Shown here: positions 49,495 through 58,226 of the stretch, one piece after another | Position numbering within the stretch: position 1 is the stretch's first letter | How the letters are laid out: each line of letters starts with the position of its first letter | Assembly (NCBI GenBank): GCA_016201105.1 | Contig: JACQDN010000031.1 | Coordinates: 1 to 64,000 of the forward strand | Source of the DNA: Pseudomonadota bacterium | Lineage (GTDB): Bacteria; Pseudomonadota; Alphaproteobacteria; Micropepsales; Micropepsaceae | Reading direction: 5' to 3' | DNA: 64,000 nt | Notes under the pieces: generated by a model | Databases searched by the model: none | Seen by the model: the letters and a program-made list of their open reading frames with translations, nothing else | What the model was told of the DNA's origin: nothing | Position numbers and translations under genes: made by a program

Positions 49495-49694
49495 CCTCCC
49501 CGCTTTGCGGCTAGGGCATGCACAGATCTTTCAGAGTCTTTCCAATGGGTTGGCGAAAGAGTTCGAAGATACGCTCACTTTTTGACCGTCGACATTCGCA
49601 AAAATTTGGTGGGCGACATGAGCTAAGTCATTGATGACGATTCTTTTTTTGAACCGAAGAGAAGTGTGCATGCCCTAGCGCTTTGCGGGGGAGG
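49495..49694. repeat. CCTCCCC-type hairpin, interrupted by the MITE-like element
   Basis: If the 168-bp insert and one target copy are removed, the sequence closes into one hairpin: left arm CCTCCCCGC (49495-49503), loop TTT, right arm GCGGGGGAGG (49685-49694). This resembles the CCTCCCC hairpin at 29-49. It lies between the converging DUF5916 gene and dnaE, so it may once have been a terminator, though no T-run follows. Just upstream, CCCCGGA/TCCGGGG with an ACAGG loop (about 49471-49489) forms a further small hairpin. Confidence 0.7.
49511..49678. mobile_element. MITE-like non-autonomous element (168 bp)
   Basis: Perfect 14-bp terminal inverted repeats CTAGGGCATGCACA (49511-49524) and its complement (49665-49678). 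They are bounded by a perfect 10-bp direct repeat CGCTTTGCGG (49501-49510 and 49679-49688), as expected of a target-site duplication. The 140-bp inside is less GC-rich than its surroundings and has no credible ORF. It lies 21 bp past the dnaE stop, on the side of the converging DUF5916 gene. The parent transposon cannot be named from the ends alone. Confidence 0.85.
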
Positions 49695-49699
49695 AAACT

Positions 49700-52600
49700 T
49701 CAGACCGATTCCACGGCGGCCACGCCCGGCAGCGATTTGATTGCGCCTTTCATGGCCGCGGTCACCTGCTGCTTTTGCGGCAGCTTGATCTCGACTTCCC
49801 GTCCGGCGCTGCCGGGCACGACAATCGTGACAATGCCTTTGCCCGGCTGGCGCAATTGCCCGGCGATGGCGTTGAGCGTGCTGGTATCCTCCAGATAAAT
49901 GCGCAGCCCTTCGCCGGCATCGGCGGCCGCCTTTTCCAGATCGGTGGCCGAAACGGCGCGCAGCTTGAGTTCGTCGCCTTCCCACGTCGCCGTTGCCTTC
50001 AGCAGCACCGATTTTCCCGCTTCCAGCAAGGGACGCGACGCCGAAAGCACTTCGGGAAAGAACATCACTTCGAACATGCCGGTGGGATCGGAGAACGAAA
50101 CAAAGGCGTAGTTCTGGTCGTTGCGCCCGCGCCGTTCGGACTTGCGGATGATGGTGCCCGCGAGCAGCACCAGGAACGAGCTTCTGCGGTCCTCCAGGAT
50201 TTGCGCGTACGTCGTGGCCTGCATGCGGGTGAGCGCGGTTTTCGAATTGTCGAGCGGATGACCCGACAAATAGAAGCCGATGGCGCTGAACTCTTCGCCA
50301 AGCCGCTCATGCGAAGGCCATTCGTCGACCTCGACCAGGCGCAGATCGTCTTTGTCGGATGCCACTTCGCCGAACAGCGTCGACTGGCCGCTTTCGCGCT
50401 CGCGCGTGGAACGCGCGGCATCGCCCAAAATGATGTCGGCGGATTCCACCAACTGGCGCCGATTGCGGCTGAGGCCATCGAAGGCCCCTGCCCGCACCAG
50501 GCTTTCGAAGGCGCGCTTGTTGACGAGCTTGGGGTCCACGCGGCGCGCGAAATCCGCGATGCTGCGGAACGCTCCTTCGGCGCGGCGCACCGCCACGACA
50601 TGTTCCATCGCCTGCTTGCCGACACCCTTCACGGCCGCAAGCGCGTAGAAGATGAGACCCTTCTGCGCATCGCAAGCGAAATAGGATTCGGACCGGTTGA
50701 TGTCCGGAGGCAGCACGCGCACGTTCAGCCGCTGCGCTTCCTGCTTGAAAATGTTGAGCCGATCGGTGTTGCCGATATCCAGCGTCATCGACGCGGCGAG
50801 AAATTCGACCGGGTAGTTCGCCTTGAGATAGGCGGTTTGATAAGCGACCTGGGCATAGGCCGCGGCGTGGCCTTTGTTGAAGCCGTAGCCCGCGAATTTC
50901 GCGGCCTGTTCGAAGATCTGCTCCGCAATCGACGGCAAAATGCCTTTCTCGCCCGCGCCTTTGATGAAACGGTCACGGTGCACTGCCATTTCGGAGGCGA
51001 TCTTCTTGCCCATGGCGCGGCGCAGAAGATCCGCTTCGCCCATGGAATAGCCAGCAAGCTCGCGCGCGATGCGCATGACGTCTTCCTGGTACGTCATCAC
51101 GCCGTAAGTTTCGTTGAGCAACGGCTCGAGCGCGGGGTGCAGATATTCCGGCGCCTCCTTGCCGCGCTTGCACGCGACATATTTCGGAATCGAATCCATC
51201 GGGCCGGGACGATAGAGCGCCACCAGCGCGACCAGATCGTTGATGTGGTCGGGCTTCATCTTGCGCAACAGATCGCGCATGCCCGCGCCTTCCATCTGGA
51301 AGACGCCGACACTTTCGCCGCGTGCAAGCATTTCGAAGGTAGGAGAATCCCCGAAATCGATATTCTGAGTGTCGAGATCGATGCCGCGGCGCTTGAGCAG
51401 TTCCTCCGCTTTGGCGATGACAGTAAGCGTCTTCAGACCCAGGAAATCGAATTTCACCAGACCGGATTTTTCGGCGTCCTCATAGTCGAACTGGGTGACC
51501 GGCATTTCCGAGCGCGGATCGCGATAGAGCGGCACCAACTCGTCGAGCGGGCGGTCGCCGATCACTACGCCGGCCGGATGGGTCGAGGCATGGCGATAAA
51601 GCCCCTCGATCTTGCCGACGATGGAGAAAAGCTGCTGCGCCAGCGGCTCTTGGTCCACCATGCCTTGCAGGCGCGGTTCGCTGTCGATGGCCTCCTGCAG
51701 ATGAATCGTCTTGCCCGGCGGATTGGGAATGAGCTTGGCGATGCGGTCGACCAGGCCCAGCGGCATTTGCAGCACACGGCCGGTATCGCGCACCGCCGCG
51801 CGCGCCTGCAGCGAGCCGAGGGCAATGATGTGCGCCACGCGATCGCGGCCGTACTTGTGCTGCACGTAACGAACGACCTCGTCGCGCCGCTCCTGGCAGA
51901 AATCGATGTCGAAGTCCGGCATCGAAACGCGTTCGGGATTGAGGAAGCGTTCGAACAGCAGACCGAAGCGGATGGGATCGAGATTGGTGATGTCGAGCGC
52001 CCAGGCGACCAGCGATGTGGCGCCGGACCCGCGCACGCCGACGGGAATGCTCTGTTGGCGTGTCCACTTCATGAAATCGGACACGATCAGAAAGTAGCCG
52101 GGGAAATCCATCTTGATGATGACGCCGAGCTCGTATTCGAGCCGGTCGCGATAGACCTTCTCGTCGGCGAACATTCCATGTGCCTTGAGCCGCGCGGTGA
52201 GGCCTTCCTCGGCCTGCTTGCGCAACTCATCGGCGGGCGAGAGGCCGGACTCCGGTACGAACTGCGGCAGGATGGGATCGCGTTTTTTCGGGCGGAACGC
52301 GCAGCGCTTGGCGATTTCGATCGTGTTCTCGATCGCTTCGGGCAGATCGGCAAACTGCGCCACCATTTCCGCCGCGCTCTTGAAGCGGTGCTCGCGCGTC
52401 AGCCGGCGGCGGTCCTGCTGCGAGACAAAGGTGCCATCGGCGATACAGAGCAGCGCATCGTGAGCTTCGTACATGTCGGCCTTGCCGAAATGCACATCGT
52501 TGGTGGCCACGAGCGGAAGCCGTTTGGCATAGGCCAGATCGACCAGCTGATCTTCCGCCGCACGCTCTTCGGGCATGTTGTGGCGCTGCAATTCGACGTA

Positions 52601-53131
52601 GAGCCGATTCGGAAACATCTGGACCAGGCGGTCGAGCAATTCTCTGGCAGCTTCGGGCTGTCCCTCCACGACGAGGCGGTTGAGCGGCCCTCCCGGTCCC
52701 CCGGTCAGCGCAATCAGCCCCCCGGAATGGGCCGCCAGCATATCGGCCTTCACATGCGGATAATCGCCCGGCTCGGCGCCGAGATAGGCCGTACTCAGGA
52801 GTTTGATAAGATTGCGGTAGCCGAGTTCGTTTTGCACCAGCAGCGGCAGATAGGGCGGGCGCTCGCGCACCATTCCGGCCACGGGCTGTTGCATTTGCAG
52901 ATCGACCGACAGCAGACAGCCGACGATCGGCTGCACGCCTCCTTTCACCAGCGTCTCGGTGATCTCGTAGACGCCGAAGAGATTATTGACGTCGGTGACG
53001 GCGACAGCGGGCATTGCGCCCGCGAGCGCCAGTTCGGCGATATCCTTGGGCCTGAGCGCGCCTTCGAGGAGCGAATAGGCGCTCTTGACCCGAAGGTGCA
53101 CGAACGCAGCGGTCTTGCGCTCCTCCGCCAT
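49700..53131 (-). CDS. dnaE: DNA polymerase III alpha subunit
   Basis: Replicative polymerase catalytic subunit. It has 1143 residues from the ATG at 53131; a TTG two codons upstream is less likely. The N-terminal PHP domain starts HLRVKSAYSLLEGALRPKDIAE. The polymerase active-site aspartates are in MPDFDIDFCQERRDEV. A GVRGSGATSLVAW loop, the tandem HhH region and the C-terminal OB-fold domain (LVLLAGTIIRKSERRGRNDQNYAFVSFSDPTG) are all present. DnaE1 type, not the ImuC/DnaE2 type judging by length and tail. Upstream are lolC-lolD, the normal alphaproteobacterial neighbours. Confidence 0.98.
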   Translation of the reverse strand: MAEERKTAAFVHLRVKSAYSLLEGALRPKDIAELALAGAMPAVAVTDVNNLFGVYEITETLVKGGVQPIVGCLLSVDLQMQQPVAGMVRERPPYLPLLVQNELGYRNLIKLLSTAYLGAEPGDYPHVKADMLAAHSGGLIALTGGPGGPLNRLVVEGQPEAARELLDRLVQMFPNRLYVELQRHNMPEERAAEDQLVDLAYAKRLPLVATNDVHFGKADMYEAHDALLCIADGTFVSQQDRRRLTREHRFKSAAEMVAQFADLPEAIENTIEIAKRCAFRPKKRDPILPQFVPESGLSPADELRKQAEEGLTARLKAHGMFADEKVYRDRLEYELGVIIKMDFPGYFLIVSDFMKWTRQQSIPVGVRGSGATSLVAWALDITNLDPIRFGLLFERFLNPERVSMPDFDIDFCQERRDEVVRYVQHKYGRDRVAHIIALGSLQARAAVRDTGRVLQMPLGLVDRIAKLIPNPPGKTIHLQEAIDSEPRLQGMVDQEPLAQQLFSIVGKIEGLYRHASTHPAGVVIGDRPLDELVPLYRDPRSEMPVTQFDYEDAEKSGLVKFDFLGLKTLTVIAKAEELLKRRGIDLDTQNIDFGDSPTFEMLARGESVGVFQMEGAGMRDLLRKMKPDHINDLVALVALYRPGPMDSIPKYVACKRGKEAPEYLHPALEPLLNETYGVMTYQEDVMRIARELAGYSMGEADLLRRAMGKKIASEMAVHRDRFIKGAGEKGILPSIAEQIFEQAAKFAGYGFNKGHAAAYAQVAYQTAYLKANYPVEFLAASMTLDIGNTDRLNIFKQEAQRLNVRVLPPDINRSESYFACDAQKGLIFYALAAVKGVGKQAMEHVVAVRRAEGAFRSIADFARRVDPKLVNKRAFESLVRAGAFDGLSRNRRQLVESADIILGDAARSTRERESGQSTLFGEVASDKDDLRLVEVDEWPSHERLGEEFSAIGFYLSGHPLDNSKTALTRMQATTYAQILEDRRSSFLVLLAGTIIRKSERRGRNDQNYAFVSFSDPTGMFEVMFFPEVLSASRPLLEAGKSVLLKATATWEGDELKLRAVSATDLEKAAADAGEGLRIYLEDTSTLNAIAGQLRQPGKGIVTIVVPGSAGREVEIKLPQKQQVTAAMKGAIKSLPGVAAVESV

Positions 53132-53260
53132 TGCCAAATCGATTCCCGTTCACGAAAAGCGCGTCCAGTATCGGCATGACGCCGCCAGGCGCGACCTCGG
53201 CCGCGCGTTCATCCACAGTCTATTGGCACAGCTCGTTGGAGAGCGGCCGTGTGGCCCGAG

Positions 53261-53365
53261 TTAAGCGGTGGCCAAGAACGCCTGCAGCGCACTTGCCACG
53301 TAGAACGAGAACGTCACGAAAACCACCAGCCCCAAACCGGCTGCGGTGTCCTTAGCCCAGGCCAT
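53261..53365 (-). CDS. Small single-span membrane protein (34 residues)
   Basis: A short ORF with a strong GGGAGG ribosome site 5 nt before its ATG (53365) and TAA at 53261. The peptide starts MAWAKDTAAG, continues with a hydrophobic segment LGLVVFVTFSFYVASALQAF and ends LATA. So it is one membrane helix with a short charged N-terminus. It lies between lolD (130 bp upstream) and dnaE (129 bp downstream) on the same strand. I do not know a family. Its ribosome site and clean hydrophobic pattern argue that it is real despite its size. The remaining parts of 53132-53495 show no other gene. Confidence 0.6.
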   Translation of the reverse strand: MAWAKDTAAGLGLVVFVTFSFYVASALQAFLATA

Positions 53366-53495
53366 GAATTCCTCCCTCAACATTCGAGGGGTAAGAGTGT
53401 TCTCTCTCCGTTCTGGCGTCAAGAACAAAGTAGGAACAACTCTGGAGTCCGGTCGCCTCTTGGCTAAGGGGCTGTTTTCGATAATAAAATCACCG

Positions 53496-54209
53496 TCAAG
53501 CTCCAGGTTTAAGCTTGCCGCCGTCGATCAGTTTGCCTTCATGCAGGATCAGCGTGCGATCCATCTTCACGGCGAGCTCGAGATTGTGCGTGGCCACCAG
53601 CGCGGCCACGCCTTCGGTTCGCACCAGATTGACCAGCACCTGAAACACGCCGGCCGCAGTGCGCGGATCGAGATTGCCGGTGGGCTCGTCGCAGAGAAGC
53701 AGACGGGGATGATTGGCGACGGCACGCGCCAGCGCGACGCGCTGCTGCTCGCCGCCGGAGAGCTGTGCGGGGCGATGCTCGAGACGCTGACCGAGCCCAA
53801 CCAATTCCAGGAGCCGCTGGGCTTCCATCTTCGCCAGCTTCTTGCGCTTGCCGGCGATCATCTGGGGAATGACGACGTTTTCCAGTGCGCTGAACTCGGG
53901 CAGTAGATGATGCGCTTGATAGATGAAGCCGATACCATCGCGGCGGATGCGGGTGCGCTCGGCGTCCGGCATTTTCGACGCCGCATACCCGCCAACGAAG
54001 ATCTCGCCGTTGGTTGGCGCTTCCAGCAGCCCCGCCATGTGCAGCAGGGACGATTTGCCCGCGCCCGATGGCCCGACAAGCGCCACCAGCTCTCCCGGCA
54101 CCAGCGCGAGGCTGACGTTGCGAAAGACCTCCAGCGAAGCCGGGCCTTGCTTGTAGACGCGCGAGACGCCTTGCAGGCGCAACGATGCGGCGGCGAACGC
54201 GTCACTCAT
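53496..54209 (-). CDS. lolD: Lipoprotein-releasing ABC transporter ATPase LolD
   Basis: ATPase of the LolCDE complex, which extracts lipoproteins from the inner membrane for transfer to LolA. It has 237 residues. Walker A is GPSGAGKSS, the signature is LSGGEQQRVALARAV, Walker B is LLLCDEPTGNLD, and the H-loop is ATHNLEL. The start overlaps the lolC stop by eight bases, which supports one complex with the permease upstream rather than a MacB-type pump. Confidence 0.96.
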   Translation of the reverse strand: MSDAFAAASLRLQGVSRVYKQGPASLEVFRNVSLALVPGELVALVGPSGAGKSSLLHMAGLLEAPTNGEIFVGGYAASKMPDAERTRIRRDGIGFIYQAHHLLPEFSALENVVIPQMIAGKRKKLAKMEAQRLLELVGLGQRLEHRPAQLSGGEQQRVALARAVANHPRLLLCDEPTGNLDPRTAAGVFQVLVNLVRTEGVAALVATHNLELAVKMDRTLILHEGKLIDGGKLKPGA

Positions 54210-55554
54210 AGCGCAGGGCCTCCACCGGATCGAGCCGCGCCGCGCGCCAGGAGGGAATGATCGTAGCGAGAAAGGACAAAGTAAGCGCCATGATCAGCAC
54301 GGAAATCACTTCATCCGGCTCCATCTTCGCCGGCATGCGGCTGAGGAAGTAGATTTCGGGATTGAACAGCGTCGTGCCGGAAAGCGACGACAAGAACTGC
54401 CGCAGTTCTTCGATGTAAGAGCAGAAGAGCACGCCAATGAGAAAACCGAGTAGCGTACCGACCACGCCGATGCTCGCGCCGGCGATGAAGAAGATACGCA
54501 TCACCGCGCCGCGCGTCGCCCCCATCGTGCGCAGAATGGCAATATCGCCGCTCTTGTCCTTCACCAGCATGATGAGGCCGGAAATGATGTTGAGCGCGGC
54601 CACCAGGATGATGAGCGTAAGGATGAGGAACATCACATTGCGCTCGACCTGCAGCGCGCCGAACAGGCTGGAATTCACGTCTTGCCAGGACGTCACACGG
54701 TCATAGGGGCCGGCCGCGGCGGAAATGCTGTTGAGAAGGCGGTCGCCCAGATTGTCCGGATCGGCGACCATGATTTCCAGGCCGCTGACCGTATTGTCCA
54801 GATTGAAATAGAGCTGCGCTTCTTCCAGCGGCATGAAGACGAATGTCTGATCGTATTCGGTCATCCCGATGCGGAAGGTGCCGGCGATGGTATAGCTCTT
54901 CACCCTTGGCGTGGTGCCGAACGGCGTGACGTTGCCGCGCGGCGCGATCAGCGTGATCGTCATGCCGGGATAGAGGCGGAGCTTATCGGCCAGGCGCGCG
55001 CCGATGATGACGGACTCCCCACCCTGGAAACGCCCCAGCGCACCCGGCGACAGCGTGTTCGAAACCGTGGTGAGCGATTTGAGATCGGCCCGGCGCATGC
55101 CCCGCACCAGTACGCCCATGGAGACGCCATCGGATGAGGCCATCACCTGCCCGTCCACGATAGGTGCGACGCGCGTAACCCCCGGAACGGCGCGTACGCG
55201 CGCGGCCACAGCGTCAAAGCTGGGGAGATTGCCCGAAGCGCCCTGCACGACAACATGGCCGTTGAGGCCAAGGATGCGGGAGAGCAATTCGTGACGAAAC
55301 CCGTTCATCACCGACATGACGATGATGAGCGTCGCAACGCCCAGCGCGATGCCAATAAAGGAAATAATAGAAATGACCGAGACGAAGGCTTCTTTGCGGC
55401 GCGGGCGCAGATAGCGCAGCGCGATCATCCATTCGAACCGCGAGAACGGCCGTGTCGAGCGGCCTGTCGTCGGCGCGCGCGCAACCCGCTGCGCATCGTG
55501 TTTCGGTGCGCCACCGAGGCGGGCGGCGATATCGATGTCGGCACGTTCGGCCAT
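54202..55554 (-). CDS. lolC: Lipoprotein-releasing ABC transporter permease (LolC/LolE type)
   Basis: A 450-residue FtsX-fold permease. The N-terminal cytosolic stretch (about 1-40, RSTRPFSRFEWMIALRYLRPRRKEAFVSVI) is followed by membrane helix 1 and a large periplasmic domain (GHVVVQGASGNLPSFDAVAARVR ... LYPGMTITLIAPRGN). Three C-terminal helices follow, with ILRTMGATRGAVMRIFFIAG. Alphaproteobacteria often have a single permease that serves both halves of the transporter, which fits. The ATG overlaps the TGA of a relic of an antitoxin-like gene (TGATG). proS is the usual upstream neighbour. Confidence 0.95.
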   Translation of the reverse strand: MAERADIDIAARLGGAPKHDAQRVARAPTTGRSTRPFSRFEWMIALRYLRPRRKEAFVSVISIISFIGIALGVATLIIVMSVMNGFRHELLSRILGLNGHVVVQGASGNLPSFDAVAARVRAVPGVTRVAPIVDGQVMASSDGVSMGVLVRGMRRADLKSLTTVSNTLSPGALGRFQGGESVIIGARLADKLRLYPGMTITLIAPRGNVTPFGTTPRVKSYTIAGTFRIGMTEYDQTFVFMPLEEAQLYFNLDNTVSGLEIMVADPDNLGDRLLNSISAAAGPYDRVTSWQDVNSSLFGALQVERNVMFLILTLIILVAALNIISGLIMLVKDKSGDIAILRTMGATRGAVMRIFFIAGASIGVVGTLLGFLIGVLFCSYIEELRQFLSSLSGTTLFNPEIYFLSRMPAKMEPDEVISVLIMALTLSFLATIIPSWRAARLDPVEALRYE

Positions 55555-55586
55555 CAGGCGGCTACTTTGAGTTTGAGACCCAAGGC
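55554..55586 (-). pseudogene. Relic of a second antitoxin-like HTH gene (last ten codons)
   Basis: The minus-strand reading ends ALGLKLKVAA-stop, exactly the last ten residues of the intact HTH gene at 55814-56107. Six codons differ, all at the third position only, so the copy diverged while it still encoded protein. The similarity stops within a few bases of the palindromic element at 55594. The relic's TGA overlaps the lolC start as TGATG. Best read as the 3' remnant of a lost paralogue. Confidence 0.7.
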
Positions 55587-55593
55587 TACACCT

Positions 55594-55778
55594 CGACCCT
55601 CCCCTTGAGGGAGGGTCGAAATTTGCGAAGCGAATTTCGGGGAGGGGTCATTCCGTGCCGTCGGAATTGATGCTCCGTGAAATTCACGAACTTTGCTTTT
55701 GAAGACCCGGCATGACCCCTCCCCGAAAAATCTTCGGCTCTCGCCTCTGATTTTTCGACCCTCCCTCAAGGGGAGGGT
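55594..55778. repeat. Composite palindromic repeat, about 185 bp (copy A)
   Basis: Symmetric structure. Outer hairpin CGACCCTCCC / GGGAGGGTCG (55594-55618), inner hairpin based on CGAAATT/AATTTCG (55617-55639), then GGGGAGGGGTCA; a short core; then the mirror image with TGACCCCTCCCC (55713-55724), hairpin CGAAAAATC / GATTTTTCG (55724-55757) and ACCCTCCC / GGGAGGGT (55758-55778). The outer 26 bases of both ends are perfect inverted repeats. It has a close relative in opposite orientation at 60519-60703. It separates the lolC-side relic from the orphan antitoxin gene. No ORF of its own. Confidence 0.88.
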
Positions 55779-55813
55779 TGATTGGAATTCAGACTTCGTG
55801 CGCCAGCCCGATA

Positions 55814-56107
55814 TCACGCAGCCACCTTGAGTTTAAGACCTAAGGCTCGCATCACTTCCAAAACAGTCGTGAACTTAAGACTTCGATTGTGTGACAGCGC
55901 CCAGCGGAGACTTTTGCGTTTAAAACCAGTTTTCTTGGCAACAGCCGTTAAGCTCCGCGACCTTGCAATATCGGCTAAAACTTCTGCAATGAGTTTGGGA
56001 TCGCCATCTTCCCAAGCCGCACTGAGATATGCGGCGGCATCCCTCTCAGTTTTTATGTACACCGCTGGATCCCAGAGGGTCGTTTTCACAGGGGTAGCTT
56101 TGCTCAT
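55814..56107 (-). CDS. Orphan antitoxin-like HTH protein (addiction-module antidote family)
   Basis: A 97-residue cytosolic DNA-binding protein. The pattern LWDPAVYIKTERDAAAYLSAAWEDGDPKLIAEVLADIARSRSLTAVAKKTGFKRKSLRWAL...FTTVLEVMRALGLKL is that of the putative addiction-module antidote family (HigA-like, downstream partner of RelE/HigB-type toxins). Residues of about 52-70 are the HTH; the usual SRESLYKAL is KRKSLRWAL here. No toxin gene is next to it: proS ends 14 bp upstream. A relic of a second copy is at 55554-55586. A long upstream extension in the same frame is only a proS shadow. Confidence 0.85.
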   Translation of the reverse strand: MSKATPVKTTLWDPAVYIKTERDAAAYLSAAWEDGDPKLIAEVLADIARSRSLTAVAKKTGFKRKSLRWALSHNRSLKFTTVLEVMRALGLKLKVAA

Positions 56108-56121
56108 TTCTCGCTCAACCC

Positions 56122-57441
56122 TTATTTGGCGAAGCGATTGATCGTCTCGGCGAGCGAAAGTTCTTCCTTCGCCCCGCTTTTGCGCACTTTGATCTCGACT
56201 GTGCCTTTTTCGAGGCCGCGCGGGCCCACCACGATCTGATGGGGTATGCCGATGAGATCCATGGTGGCGAACTTGGCTCCCGGGCGGTCGGACGTATCGT
56301 CGTACAGCACGTCTCGTCCGGCGGCGGTCAATTTCGCGTAAATCTCTTCGCAGGCCTTGTCGGTCGCGGTATCGCCGGCCTTGAGGTTGAGCACGGCGAC
56401 ATCGAAGGGCGCCACCGGCTCGGGCCAAACAATGCCGGCATCATCGTGGCTGGCTTCGATGATGGCGCCGACCAGACGCGACACGCCGATGCCGTACGAG
56501 CCGCCTTCGATCGGTACATCCTTGCCGTCCGGGCCGGTCACGGTCGCTTTCATCGGTACCGAATACTTCGTGCCGAAGTAGAAGATCTGTCCAACCTCAA
56601 TACCGCGCGCGTTGACGCGCTTGTCCGGCGGGACCTCCCGCTCGAAGCGCGCGGCTTCGTGCACGTCCGACGTCGCCGCGTAGAGCTCCGTGCGCTGGCG
56701 CACGATGGGTTCCAGATCGGCGTCGAAATCCACGTCCTCGCCGGGGACAGGCATGTCGAGCAGGTCCTTGTGACAGAATACCTCGCTCTCGCCGGTGTCG
56801 GCCAGCACGATGAATTCGTGACTGAGATCGCCGCCGATGGGTCCGGTTTCCGCGCGCATCGGGATCGTCTTGATGCCCATGCGGGTAAAGGCGCGCAGGT
56901 AGGCGACATACATCTTGTTGTAGGACCGGCGCGCGCCCTCTTTGTCGAGGTCGAAGGAATAGGCATCCTTCATCAGGAATTCGCGGCCGCGCATCACGCC
57001 GAAACGCGGGCGCACCTCGTCGCGGAACTTCCACTGCGTGTGATAGAGGTTGAGCGGCAGCTGTTTGTAGGACTTCACATAGGCGCGGAAGATTTCCGTG
57101 ACCATGTCTTCATTCGTTGGTCCATAGAGCAGCTCGCGATCATGGCGGTCCTTGATGCGCAACATCTCGGGACCGTAAGCATCGTAGCGGCCCGTCTCTT
57201 TCCAAAGATCGGATGGCTGCAGCGTCGGCATGAGGATTTCGATAGCGCCGGCGCGGTTCATTTCTTCGCGCACGATCTGCTCGATCTTCTGCAGCACCCG
57301 AAACCCGAGCGGCAGCCAGGCATAGATGCCGGCCGCTTCCTGGCGGATGAGACCCGCGCGCAGCATCAGGCGATGGGAGACGATCTGCGCCTCGGACGGC
57401 GTCTCCTTAAGGACCGGCAGGAAGTAGCGAGACAGGCGCAT
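56122..57441 (-). CDS. proS: Prolyl-tRNA synthetase (short, alphaproteobacterial type)
   Basis: Class II synthetase charging tRNA-Pro. It has 439 residues, the short form without the large editing insertion typical of alphaproteobacteria. Motif 1 region is [26 protein letters not shown], motif 2 is [25 protein letters not shown], and motif 3 is [21 protein letters not shown]. The C-terminal anticodon-binding domain follows. Order proS-lolC-lolD-dnaE is typical; here the antitoxin-like gene and a repeat have been inserted behind it. Confidence 0.98.
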   Translation of the reverse strand: MRLSRYFLPVLKETPSEAQIVSHRLMLRAGLIRQEAAGIYAWLPLGFRVLQKIEQIVREEMNRAGAIEILMPTLQPSDLWKETGRYDAYGPEMLRIKDRHDRELLYGPTNEDMVTEIFRAYVKSYKQLPLNLYHTQWKFRDEVRPRFGVMRGREFLMKDAYSFDLDKEGARRSYNKMYVAYLRAFTRMGIKTIPMRAETGPIGGDLSHEFIVLADTGESEVFCHKDLLDMPVPGEDVDFDADLEPIVRQRTELYAATSDVHEAARFEREVPPDKRVNARGIEVGQIFYFGTKYSVPMKATVTGPDGKDVPIEGGSYGIGVSRLVGAIIEASHDDAGIVWPEPVAPFDVAVLNLKAGDTATDKACEEIYAKLTAAGRDVLYDDTSDRPGAKFATMDLIGIPHQIVVGPRGLEKGTVEIKVRKSGAKEELSLAETINRFAK

Positions 57442-57578
57442 GGCGCATCGATTCCAAGTATATTGGTTATATGCACGTTCTACGGAACCGGCGGCACAAG
57501 GGCAATCGGCCTCTGACGAGCCAGCCGTGGTTCCGATTTTGACGGGCGGATAGACAGTTTTCTGCGAGGAGGGACATC

Positions 57579-58220
57579 ATGACGACTTCGCGCCGGATCA
57601 TCGTTCTCTTTGGCCTGACCCTTGCGCTGATCCTGCCCGATCTCGGCCCTACCCGCTTCTTGCCGAATGTCGCCGGTTTCGATCCGGCCTTCGTGCACGA
57701 ATGGTTCTGGTGGGGTTTGCTCGCCGTCGTCTTGTTCTACGTTTTGTTGGTCGAGGCGCGGCCCCTGTCGTCGATCGGATTCAAACGGCCGGGCTGGGGT
57801 GTGCTTTGGGCGGTCCCGGTAGGCATTCTGCTCGTCGCCGGGATCGTCGCGATCTACGCGGTTGTGTTCCCCGCTTTGCATCTCGAGGCCAATGTGAATG
57901 CCGGCAAAGCCATCATGGCGCAGCCGTTTTGGTTTCGTTTCCTGCTCGTCACGCGCGCGGCGTTCATGGAGGAGACCTTGTTCCGCGGTTACGGCATCGA
58001 GCGATTGGACGAATTGACGGGCAATCGTTGGCTCGCCGGCTTGCTCACTTGGGCCGCGTTCACACTCGCGCATCTGAGCACCTGGGGTTGGGCACAGCTC
58101 ATCGTGGCCGGATGGGGCGGGCTGGTGCTGACCGCCCTCTATCTATGGCGGCGGAATTTGCCGACCAACATGCTGGCGCACTGGATTACCGACGCGGCGG
58201 GTTTTTTGCTGCCGCACTGA
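57579..58220 (+). CDS. CPBP-family intramembrane glutamic endopeptidase
   Basis: A 213-residue polytopic membrane protein of the CPBP (CAAX protease and bacteriocin-processing) family. The three family motifs are present: EETLFRGYGIERL (EExxxR), FTLAHLSTWG (FxxxH) and NMLAHWITDA (HxxxD/N). About six membrane helices. A strong GAGGAGG ribosome site lies upstream of the ATG. It is a single gene in the proS-rnj interval; bacterial members act in peptide processing or as self-immunity proteins, but the role here is unknown. Confidence 0.92.
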   Translation: MTTSRRIIVLFGLTLALILPDLGPTRFLPNVAGFDPAFVHEWFWWGLLAVVLFYVLLVEARPLSSIGFKRPGWGVLWAVPVGILLVAGIVAIYAVVFPALHLEANVNAGKAIMAQPFWFRFLLVTRAAFMEETLFRGYGIERLDELTGNRWLAGLLTWAAFTLAHLSTWGWAQLIVAGWGGLVLTALYLWRRNLPTNMLAHWITDAAGFLLPH

Positions 58221-58226
58221 GAGACG

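Noticed and set aside
49775-53179. 1134-codon open frame antisense to dnaE
   Set aside because: It mirrors dnaE over its whole length and has no recognisable domain; long antisense frames are expected in GC-rich DNA with few stop codons.
55814-56428. Longer version of the antitoxin-like gene starting inside proS
   Set aside because: The extra N-terminus is a proS shadow, Arg-rich and without the family pattern; the family start is at 56107.
55814-57441. Complete toxin-antitoxin locus next to proS
   Set aside because: The HTH gene fits the antidote family, but there is no toxin ORF between it and proS or on its other side.
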